Origin: Coenobita brevimanus
Taxonomy: Eukaryota > Arthropoda > Malacostraca > Decapoda > Coenobitidae
Length of the DNA stretch: 64,000 nucleotides
Direction: 5' to 3'
Assembly (NCBI GenBank): GCA_032717465.1
Contig: CM064697.1
Coordinates: 4,098,501 to 4,162,500 of the forward strand
How positions within the stretch are numbered: position 1 is the first letter of the stretch; each line of letters begins with the position of its first letter. Of the stretch, positions 26,607 to 38,600 are shown one piece after another. The notes under the pieces are model-generated. The model had not been told where the DNA came from. It searched no databases and was given only the letters and a program-made list of their open reading frames with translations. Both the position numbers and the translations under genes were made by a program.

Positions 26607-29600
26607 CTGCCAGAAAAACAATGTGCATATCTCAGCACTACATATTGTACTCACCTACAAGCTGTGTCCAAAGTATACACAAGGCTCTTTGCACAAACCT
26701 GACACTCTTGATCAAGAAAAATGGGGGTTTATCATCATATTCCCTTCTACCCACCTAAGATGAGGTATGGCAGAATCTAGAACAATGAAAAAGAAAGTGC
26801 TAAAGGTGGAGAACTATCAACAGCATGCCCAGCAAAATAGGAATTACAATTATGCAAACCTCCAGAATCCTAGATCAACTCAATCATAACCACCTTCACA
26901 TAAAACTTGTATTTTTCTCTGTAGATGCACTTCACATACACCTACCAGTCAATTTGTTAACTGTCAAATTAAGGGGGTGCCAAAACCTGGTCCTATGTTC
27001 CTCAGTACACACACACGGTAAATACGTAAGAAAGCAAGGTACATAAGATGAAGTTAAGGGTCTGATAACCTTGGGATCAAAATGGTGGGAAGAAGCATTA
27101 AAAGAATTGCACATGACTTGAGTTTGGCACCTTCTTTTAAGCCTGGTAGTCAATGCAGTGACTATCCAGCAGATGTAGTTTGGTATCCTCTGTTAAGCCT
27201 GGTAGTCAATGCAGCACCTATCCAGCAGATGTAGTTTGCCACATTCTTTTAGGCCTGGTAGTCAATGCCATGACTATCCAGCAAATGTATATGAAGTGCA
27301 CCTATTTAAAAAAAAATGGTGATGCTCTTGAGGCAGAGCTAGGATTCTTAAGTCTTATATTACTAAATATCTACGTATCTATCTATTGCCAGATGCCTTA
27401 ATCCCGTAAGAGGTGGCCACAAACAAATTGCCTCCATGTCGCCCTGTCCCCCGCCATTTCACTGCCCTTCCCCCAGCTCACCCTCCTCTCTCATATACCT
27501 CTCCACTCCATCCCTCCCTCTCATCCTCAGCTTCCCCTTCCCTTTCCCCACCCCCTTCCACCTCACTCACATACACTCTCCTCATAAGTCTATTGCTCTT
27601 CATCCTCTTCACATGACCAAACCACCACAATGCATTTCTCCTAATGCTTTCTATCACATCCACACCACAATGCTCTGTCACTTCCTCATTTATCAGTCTG
27701 TCTCTCCTTGTAACTCCACATGCTCCTCTCAAATAACTCATTTCCACTGCTCTCACTCTTGTGCCCTTCCAACAAGGTCCAAACTTTGCTTCCATACGTT
27801 AGGGTTGGTATCACAGTACTATCATGCACTGATTTTTTTACTTCCATGCTCACTTTCCTATTTTTTATCAATGTTTTGAAAGAATTAGCAACCTTTCTTC
27901 CCAGTTGTACCATTTCTTGCACTTCATCCTCCAAACGTCCATCCTTACTCATCACACTTACCCAAGCATAGTACTTAAATGCACTCACATTTTCCATTTC
28001 ATCATCCAACCTCACTGTACATTCAGTGACTTCATATCTCTCGAGACCACAACTTTACTTTTCTAAATTACTAAACATGCTGTTGAAAAGTCTTCCAGTT
28101 TTTTCTCTTTCTTTGTTTCCTATCTCATCCTCTCTCTCAGTAGGAATAAAGATTTGGTTAATGATGCTGATTTTCACAAATGATGGTCCTTATTTTCCAT
28201 GTCCTTAGTTTTAGTCTTAATTGACTGTACTGTCACTGTGTGAAAAATATACTAGGTCATCCATTTTATGGTGGGTTTCTTACAAGCATAGCTGACTTTC
28301 TTCAGAATAAAAGACGTTGCTTCCTCTGCATCATGAATATTAAAGCACAGTACTGTATGTTATGGGCAACCCAAAATTAGAACGGTATTAACATCACTAT
28401 ATAACATACCATACAGCATATAGGATGGCATCATACAGAATCAAAACAAAATGATGAACCAACCTCTCCCAAAACATTTTTTGTGATGGTAATGAATTTC
28501 CGCTTTTTCTTCTTTGCTGCTAGTGGATGATTGTTACTTGTACCCATGTTTAAGCTCCCACGCTCTTCAACACTGCTAGCCTGCAAGAGAGAGTCATGAG
28601 CAGATCTGCTGTCTCTAAAACTGGAATTAACAAATCATCACTCACAATCTGTTTATTGTTTTACATAAGGTTAACAGATCTAGAGCAGTTACAGTCAACA
28701 TGAGTGCTTAAGATTTGCTTGGGATGCATATAACTAGACAATGCTTGGAAGAGGACTCTGTAAGATAGGTGTACCAACATTTGTCCGAAAAATATAAATC
28801 AATGTTGAGTAATCCCGGTCAGTCTGGTTAAGCATACCCATCAACTGCAGGCAAACAACCAACCCTGCAAGGCCATCTCTTGCAGCAACACAATATTACC
28901 TTGTAGCAGACAGCACCTAGCCACAATGCAGTGCAAGAAAATGTGTGGAGGTTTGGTTCTTGGATGGATGCAGCATTTGTATCTCTCCATCCAATTAGAG
29001 GCACCACAGTATGCTCCATATCAGCATGTTATCTGGTTATATTGTTACCACCCAGCTTTGTAAATGGGCTCCTGGATTACAGGGAAGCACTAGACTTATC
29101 ACTCAGTGCAGAACCACCAGCAATGGAGGGAGTGATAAAAACTGAGAGGAAAGATGAAGGAAATAAGAGAGGAGGACAAACACAAGAATGATAAAGGTGA
29201 AGGATGAAGTAGGCAGCACATCAACTGAGTAGACGATGGCTGCAAACACCTATAATTTATCTACCTATATATATATATATATATATGTATGATTAGTCAA
29301 AGGTGCTCTGCCCAAGTGGCACCCTGACCACTTTAATGCCAACTCTTTGTAGGAGGTGGTTGGTGGACGACTACACTCGATTATACCAAAGGAGATGGAG
29401 GGATGGGGTGGAGTGGTATATGAGAGGGGGGTGTGAGTTGGGAGCAGGGGAGTGAAATGGCGGGGGACAGGGGGACTTGGAGGCGATTTGTTTGTGGCCA
29501 CCCCAAACGGGATTGAGGCGTCTGGCAATAGATAGATAGATAGACAACATATTGTAGACATTCATATCATTCTTTATGTTATTTAACTGTAGCAGTTTCC

Positions 29601-32600
29601 TCATTCCATATGTTTTGGAGCAGTTTTACAGAGTTCTCATTTACTCCTTGTTCTTGCAATGAGTTTATAATTGCCATGTGCTCCTCTGAGTTGAAAGCCA
29701 TTTTGTAATCAACAAAACCTAATCACAATGGTTTATTTTATTCTGCAGTTTTCTTTGTTAGCTGATTCATTTTGTGTAGATGATCATTAGTCAAATATCC
29801 ACTTTGGAATCCTGCCTGTTCACGAGGTTGGTTTTCTTCCAAATTTGTTATTATTCTGTTCGTAAGGATGGTAGTGAAGGGTTTGTAAATAATTGATAAT
29901 AACCTAAGCTCTTTTGATTTGCCTTTTTTGTAAAGTAAAAAAACTGTTGCTTTACAACACATTTTGGAATTTTTTTTTTATCCATCCGTCGTCCAGTCAT
30001 ATGTTGCCCCATGAGGAGCAGAAGGCCCCAAGGCTAGGCAAGTTGGTCCTGACATTTGAGATTCTTTTTTATACACCGAGTAAATAAGTGGACAAGCCAG
30101 TTCTGTACTTCTGCTCCTGCATCCAATAGTAAATCTGCTACTATTCCATCTTCTGGGGCCTTCCCTCTTTTCATACTTTTAAACAAAATGTTTACTTCAT
30201 CTGGTGTTACCTCAGGTATTTCACTTGTGTCAACTGGAAAGTTAGACATTGGTAATACTGTCTATGATGCATAGAGTTCTTTGTAAAACTCTTCAACTCT
30301 CTTCATCATCTTATATAATTCACCAATCCATCATCTAATCCTGTGTTGCCCTATGAAGAGCGTAGGAGCCCGGGGCTAGGCAAGCTGGTCCTGACAAAGG
30401 TGAGTATGACCAACCTCACTCATCCATGAGCAACACTGCATGAACTCCCCAACCACCCTTTGGATATAAACCTGCACCAGCTCAATCCAACTGGAGTGCC
30501 TTATTACCCAATGAACCACCATATGCCATAATTTGGTCATACGGTTACCAACAAGTGTAATAAAAGGTTTCCTGGTGTAGAGGAAACCATTTGGCTTGTC
30601 ACTGAGTGTAGAGTCACCCACAGGCTGAAGGAAAGAAAGAAGTGTGTTAAGTCACCCGTAGGCACAAGGACGAGAAAAGAATGAAGGGAAGAGACAGAAG
30701 AGAATGGAAGAAAAGAAGGATGGTGAAAGGAAAGGGCAGACACCCAAGAGCAGCATTACATTGAGTGAGTGGATGGTGAACACCCCAACCTACCACAAGA
30801 TAACGAATGTATAATTCCAACAATGATGTGTGGTTGTGTGACTTGGAAACTGAAAAAATCGATGGTAAATTAAATAATCCATTCTCTAAGAGCAATGGAA
30901 GGGATCTTTAAGACACAGGAAAAGACCAATTTGGGTGAGAGAGCAGACTAAAGTCAAAGACATTATAAAAGTTATAAAAGAACAGAAATGGAGGTGGGCA
31001 GGTGATGAAGCGAGAATAAGGGATAACCAATGGAGCAAGAGGCTGACTGACTGGACTCCAGGAGAATGTAAGCATAGCAGGAAAAGGTCAGACAGGAGGT
31101 GGAGAGATGAGATTTAGAAGTCTGCAAGCAAAACAGCAGAGATTGGCTCAGTCAAGGATTTCATCGAGAAGATTGGAGGAGGTCTTTTTTCAGCAGTGGA
31201 TGCATCTTCTAGATTTGATTACATGCCACAGGATGGGTCTACAAAGCTGAAATTTGCAGTCAGGTGCGTCGGAAAAAATCAATTTCTGAAACTCTGAAAA
31301 ATGGCTGCAGGGTTGGCCTGTGGGGTCTGACAATTCGATACGGTCGGGCACGGAGGGGTTAAATTTACATACATTAAAATCCATCCATCCATCATCTAAT
31401 CCTATGTTGCCCCATGACAGTGCAGGAGTCCAGGGCTAGGCAAGTTGGTCCTGACATTTAAGATGAGTGTGACCAGCTTCACTCATCCCTGAGTGGCGTT
31501 ATGTGAGCAATAAATCCCGACCATCCCTTGGATATAAACCTACACAAGCTCAATCCAATTGGACCATCTTAATTACCCACTAAACCACCAGGTGCCATAA
31601 TTTGGATATATGGTTACCACCCAATGTAGTAAATCGTTTCCTGGTGTACAGCAAACCATTTGACTTGTCACTCAGCGTAGAGTCACCCATAGGCAGGAGG
31701 AAGGGGAAAGAAAGAAGGAAAGAAAGAAGAGGGAGTGTAAAGTCACCCGCAGGCAGAAGAAAGAGGAAAGAATGAAGGAAAGAAAGACAGAAGAAGAAGG
31801 AAAGAAGAGAGGAAAGGGCAGACACCCAAAGCAGCACTACACTGAGTGTGTGGATGATAAGTTCCCCCCCTCCCCCCCAAAAAAGGGGGGGAGGGGTGAC
31901 GAGACTAACGATCTCTGTACCCCAGGAAACCATTTACAACACTAGATACTAACTATTTAACCAAAAAAACGAGGTGATGTGGAACTTAATATGGCACTCC
32001 AGTTAACTGGGTGAAGAGACACAACTGTGGCGTCCTTCCAGGAGCCAAACCTCCACACTCTTGCCCATGCCTCACTGTGGCAAGGCATTGTCCACCACAA
32101 GGGACACTGGTTCACTGCACAGAACAGACCTACGGGGACAACTGCTTGCTTGCGGTTGGTCTGCCCAACCAAGCAGACTGAGGTTACTTTACTACTAACT
32201 TAAACACACTATAAACACATACTGTACAATCAGCTCCACTTCCATGTACTACAGGGAGTGGTGTGCTGGAGGTCAATGTGGCACCAGTGTATTTGTTTAC
32301 ATCATACATACAGTGAGTTAGAGGAGACTAGTTACAGTGGTCATAACATGATGACTTGTACATGTATCCATTCATGGTGCTACAACCTCTATACTCAGTG
32401 ACTGAATAAATCACACACAATGTCAGTGCATGTAATCCTGTCTACTATTATGGTTTTGAGGCATACGTGGGTATAGAGTGACAGGGGTATGCAAGTTCCA
32501 CGGCTAAGTTTTGTTAGCTGCTCCAGGTCCAAACTGTCCCATTCGCTGTACTGGCCATTAGTCTTCCATAATACTACTTTCCAGTTCCATTACATATTTA

Positions 32601-35600
32601 TCTCTTTTCTATTACTACTCTGATTTGTCTCTACTCACCAACACATCAAAGTGAACGTCATCTCACCCAAGAACCATCAGTGCTCTACCTAATTTGCTTT
32701 CTGAACAGGTCACTCATATTCATGAAACTCTGTACTAAACTTTACTTCTCTCTATTCATTGACTAGATAGTTGTTGCAGCTCAATTCCAGTCCATCTGTT
32801 CAAGCAAACCTGTCAACTGCAAGTAAGCAACAGCTCCTATGGGGTTGTCTCACAGGTTCTCTACACTCTTGTAGGGAACCTGTGGCATGTCATGTGTTGT
32901 GCAGTGCTCCATTATGTATGTTTTGCAGTGTGGAACTATTCTATAAGCAAGGCATGTCAACTGTGATGACACTGCCTAGGTTTCTGTAACATATGAGACT
33001 GGCAGATTTTCACACACGGACCTCCTCAGAAAATAAGTGTTATGTGGGTTTTTCTAACCTTGCTCTCACAGGATGAGCCAAGAGCTGGGAAGTCCATCTC
33101 AGAGTCTATCTCAAAAGGAGAACTGCGGCGGCCCACCTTCTCCACTTCACTGTAAGCTGCTCCTTCGCTTTTATTTCGTCTGCGTCGCCTGAAGGAAAAA
33201 AAATTTGAGAATGAGTATTTCAGGCTCTCCTCCTCCTGTTTATATATTTAAAAAATCCATCCATCCATCCATCAATCATCCAATCCTATGTTGCTCCACG
33301 AGGAGCGTAGGAGCCTGAGGCTGGCAAGTTGGTCCTGACATTTAAGATGAAAGTGACCAGCCTCATTCATCCCTGAGTGGCATTACATGAGCAATAAACC
33401 TCAACCATCTCTTGGATATAAACGCACACAGGCTCAAACCGACTGGAATGCCTTAATTACCCACTGAACCATCAGGCACCATAATTTGGTTATATGGTTA
33501 CCACCCAGCATACTGAATGGATTCCTGGTGTACAGGAAACCATTTGGCTTGTCACTCAGTGTAGAGCCACCCATAGGCAGAAGGAAGAGGAAAGAATGAA
33601 GGAAAGAAAGACAAAACAGAGGGTAAAGTCACCCACAGGCAGAAGAAAGAGGAAAGAATGAAGGAAAGAAAGAAGAGAAAGGATGGAAGAGAGGAAAGGG
33701 CACACACCCAAAGCAGCACTACATCGAGTGGGGGGGGGGAGACTGCCATTCTTTTGTTAAGGCATTCCCATGTCCTCGGTTTCTCCAAAATTATACTTCA
33801 GCACTTATGTTGATGTGTTATGCATTAAAGTACATTTTGTTTTGTTTTGTTTATAAAGTCTCCAACATGCTTGCGCGCATTGGCCTTGGTCACCTAATGG
33901 CGGCTCTCCATGCTCCTCAATCCCTAGAAACCTCTTTATTCAGCCCCTGATCCCTGAGGTCACACTCAATGACCTAGTCACAGGTTTTATTCATTTTGCC
34001 CCTCACAATCCTACCCTGAACGTTAACACACTTTCTGCACCCAACTGTCATCCCCCGTCCTCTCCACATGCCCAAACCATCTCAATCTACCTCTCCTCAT
34101 TACAACACCAATACATTCCACTCCCATCCTACCTCTTAACTCTTCCATCATAAACCTAGTCGCCCCAGGCCTTGCATTCAAGGATGCACTGCACATCCTC
34201 CTAATCACTGTCATTTCTGCACGTCTGAGCCTGCGAATATCCTCTTCCTTTACTGACCAGGTCTCACTACCATACAGCATCACACTCCTAACATAACACA
34301 TACACTGACCTCTTCGCAAAGAGGGAAAGCCCCCTGTGTCAGGGGAGGCAATAGCTCCCTGAACTTCTTCCAGCCACTCCTCACTCTCGCCCCACCTCCA
34401 GCGCATAACATGTCTCTCGGGTAACAAAACTCCTCCACACACTCCAGAGACTCGTCAGCAATATCAATCCTTTCACACCTGGTACATTATATACAAACTC
34501 TCACTGGTCAGATGAAATTTATGGTAAATACGAAAACACTAGCCCTCTGTTGTTAGCAAGATAACACCCTAACTCATAACACAGTTCCAATGTACAGTAC
34601 ACTAGCCATTTCATCTAGATATTTCATCAACCTACTGGCCCAGTTACAAATGAAACAAGTCCCCCTCCAAGTATTTCCATGCAATACAAAGTCCCCTACT
34701 GGATGATAACCATACATATGTACTGTGTATACAATGTGGGTATGACAGCAATACATATGTACAGCCATTCAGTGATCTCCCCAGAAAACACACAAAGTGG
34801 ACATAAATGTAGGTATGGCTGTTAAGTATAACAGCACCTGACTTTGTCTGAGCCCCAAATGTGACCTTGACCTTGGGAGTAGATGGCTGGTCGTTGCATG
34901 CTACACACCCTCAGGGTATGGGGAACAATTGTGTGATGTTATATCAAAATGTGTCCATGCATGTGGAAGTTACAGAGCAGACACAAAACTGCAGACCAAC
35001 TGATGGATGTACTGACAGAACCGCGCAAACCTATAGTCCCCAACCGGTTTGACTGACGGGGCTAATAATGAGGTTTCACAGCATACAATATTTTCTGCAT
35101 TTACACAGCTTTAACAACTTAAGAGAGTATTTAACCTTTGTAGTATCACGCCTGTAGTGTAAACCTTGCCTTCTGATTCCATCCAACCCATTATACAGTG
35201 CACCAAATGAACGAGCCCTGATGGGAGGGTGGGGGTGAGGTGGCGGGTGCTCACAGTGTGACTCGAGTGAGGGGGTTGTCTAGCATTCAACCGCAGTTGA
35301 ATGCATATTGCTTCAAACTGTACTGAGAGGGTTAATAATTACCAGACTTAACTCATACCTGCTACACAAGACAGTCAACCTTACAGGAGTTTCTAAATGT
35401 GATACCTAGTACTAATAACCTTTCATACATCTATTGGATAACATTTACATTGTTTCAGTAATATGCCTGACAATATACAGGTGTACACAGATTTTGAGTT
35501 CAGTGCGTTCTTGCAATGTTTCAGTAACTACGGCATCTTATACTTGTAAAAGGTGTGAAAATGGTTAACACGTAAAGCAAGAAGAACAAATTACTCAGAA

Positions 35601-38600
35601 AGAAAACCAAGTGTTATATGCAGCAGAAGAGTTGTTATCTAATGCAGAATACATACTTTGCTGATTGTCTTATGTCAGCAACACTGTCACTCACACTCAA
35701 GGCCAAATTTTGATAACTGATGTATCATAAATTTGGAAATTTTTTCTCATACAAGCCAACTTGCTAATTCATATACAATAAACTCTCCCAAGTACATGAA
35801 AATTCTGTACTGGATACTGGCATTAATGCATTCCATATAAATACCTATATTATAAAAAAAATTAAAAACCCAAACCATAATACTATGACTACTAAACAGA
35901 CAAGCATGCAACTGCACATGTGAGTACCTGATAACAAATTTTATACTAGACAAACTACTGCACCATCAGTTTTTCCCAGCATGTCTGGATGAGGTTAAGA
36001 TTAATGAAAAAGTTGTTACTGAGAGGGCTGCAGTTTTACAACCTGGTTGAAATATCGACAGCATTATGAATGGATAATTACTGTATCCCTTCTATGGAAG
36101 ACAACTCTGTCAAAATGGGTCTATGAAGTCTTTGGCAACATAAAAAGTCAACCCTATTGTATTGCAATCAATGATCAATGAGAACTGTTGTCAAGTGGTT
36201 AAGCTGCCACACCAATTCTTATATTCTCAAATATTAATCAATTGTTCGTGAGACGGATTATGAGGTGTTTAAGGCATTCATGGATCTGGAAAAAGCATAC
36301 AACAAAGCAGACAGAGAAGGATTGTGGAAGGTTTTGCACATGTACAGTGTAGATGGTAAGCTGGTAGATGCCGTCAAGAGTTTTTATGATGGTAGTGATG
36401 CATGTGTAAGGGTTAATTGGCATCTAAGTGCATGGTTCACAATCCATGTCGGCGTGCGACAAGGCTGTGTGATGTCTCAGGTTATTCAATATATATATGG
36501 ATGGGGTGATGAGAGATGTAAAAACATGAGGAATGGAGAGAGGGATGATGTTGGTAATGAATGGTGATGGATGGAATATCTCAAATTTGTTGTCCGCTGA
36601 TGATGCAGTGCTACTTGCAAATACCGGACAAGAACTTGGTAGATTAGTGCAGAGTTCTGCTGATGTCTGTCAGTGCCGTGCCTTGAGAGTATATGTGGAA
36701 ACGAGTAAAGTGATGGTTAGTGCGAGAGACGGTGATTCCCAGTGCAATGTTACAATGAATGGAGCAAGACTGGAATTGGTGAGTTCAAATACCTGGGTAC
36801 AGTGATAGAAAAGAGAGGAAAATGTGCAAAAGAAGTGGAAAGTAGAGTGACACAAGGAAGGAAAGTAGCTGGTGGAATGAAGGCCTTGATAAGAAACAGA
36901 GGCTTGAGTGTTGCAGCTGCACGAGGCTTACATGAAGGAGTGTTAGTGCCAACTTTAACATATGGATGTGAGACTATGGTGTGACATAAAAATGAGAAGT
37001 CAAGAGTGAGAGCAGTGGAGATGGGACTGCTGAAGAATGTACGTGGAATACAGGGAGTGGATAGGATACGAAATAATGTGATTCGTGAAAGACTTGGAGG
37101 GAGAAAGTCTGTGGTCACCAGGATTTAAGAGAGTGTACTGAGATGGTATGGTCATGTGGAGAGAATGGATAACAACAGAGTGGTGAAAAAGGCATATCTG
37201 AGTGAATATGAAGGAGGGAGGAGATGACGTAGGCCATGTGGTGAAAATGGGAGAAAAGTCAAATCGAGTGTTCTCTGATGAGTGTACAAAATCACAAATA
37301 CCTAAGTGAGAGTGAATGGTGGCCCAAGTGATAAATTCTCGGAGAATGCTGGAGTGCACCAGAAGTCTAAGGTTTCTGCTGTTTATTATGGTGCTTGAGG
37401 CACTGTGAAATTACTTTAGGACTGGTCTTCCTTGGAAGCTGTTGTGTGCCAATGACTTTGGACTGATTGCAGACAATGACAGGAAGGTTACAGGGAGATA
37501 TCAGGAGGTGAAGAGATGAAATGGAGTCATAGGAAATAAGAGTGAAAATGGATAAAATAAAGTGATGATCAATCAAGTGGAAGATGGCACTGTGGTGGCA
37601 GAAGATATGGGGCCATGCAGTGCGAGTTGGTAATGTTTTGCAGCAAATGGGTGTACAAGTTATGAAGTGATGTCAGAGAGACAATGCAAGACATGTTAGG
37701 TTCCAAGCGCTGACATGGTAGGCTCCAAGTGCCATGTGTGTCAGAAAAAATTAGACAAACAGGTTGGATGTGTAAGGTCAGACTTGACAGATGAATCTTT
37801 GGAATGTGTTGAGGAACCCAGATAATACAGTATGATCTGTTGGGGGGGGGGGGAGTTTCACTCCTAGGATTCCTGGGATTAGGAGTGAATGGAAGAAGTT
37901 TACGGAACCACAACCTTTCTTGACACTGTACATAATTTTCGTTTCCAATACGGGAAACTGTTTCCTGCATGTGTGAGAAGTGTAATGTTTTACTGAAGTA
38001 CAGCTTGAACAATACAGGGGAGCATTAGTCGAAGTGTACAGATGAGGATGGTAAGATGTATGTGTACTGCTTCCCTCAACAACACAGCTGGAAGTGGCAG
38101 AGTTGTGAATTAGCAGTCAACTGCCAGAAACAGAACCCAATGGCAATGTACTGTACAGAGGGAGACTGAGATGACTTGACATTTGGAAGGAATGGAAGAT
38201 ATATACTGGGCTGAAAGATCTATGAGTATGAATACAGAAAGTAGAGAACCACAACAAGAGGTAGACTTAGAACACTTGGGATAAGGTCCTACAAAGTGAC
38301 CTCAGGGTTAGCAAATAGAATAGAGATGGTGCTGGAGATCGTGTACCAAGAAGAGCCACCAGCAGGTGAAAAATGCTGACACTTGCAAACATTTACAATG
38401 ACTTTTAAAATGAAGAGAAATGAAAACAAGGCAAAAAATATTCTGGTTATAACTGTAGAAGTAAACAATGACCCAAAATAACAGAGATGCTAAACTTCTT
38501 TTTGCCACATCACTCACTGTTGTCATTCTAATAGGTCCAGTGGTCAGATGTACTTATTAGCTACCAGGTAGCAAAAGTGTTGCCCTGAACCTTTAACCAG

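Noticed and set aside
26314..26763. Plus-strand polyglycine frame of 149 codons
   Set aside because: It is the antisense reading of the polyproline repeat in the CCCH last exon; it has no splice or domain support.
33070..33188. Exon 8 ending at the GTGAGA donor at 33,069
   Set aside because: It leaves phase 1, and the next exon would then read a TAG at its second codon.
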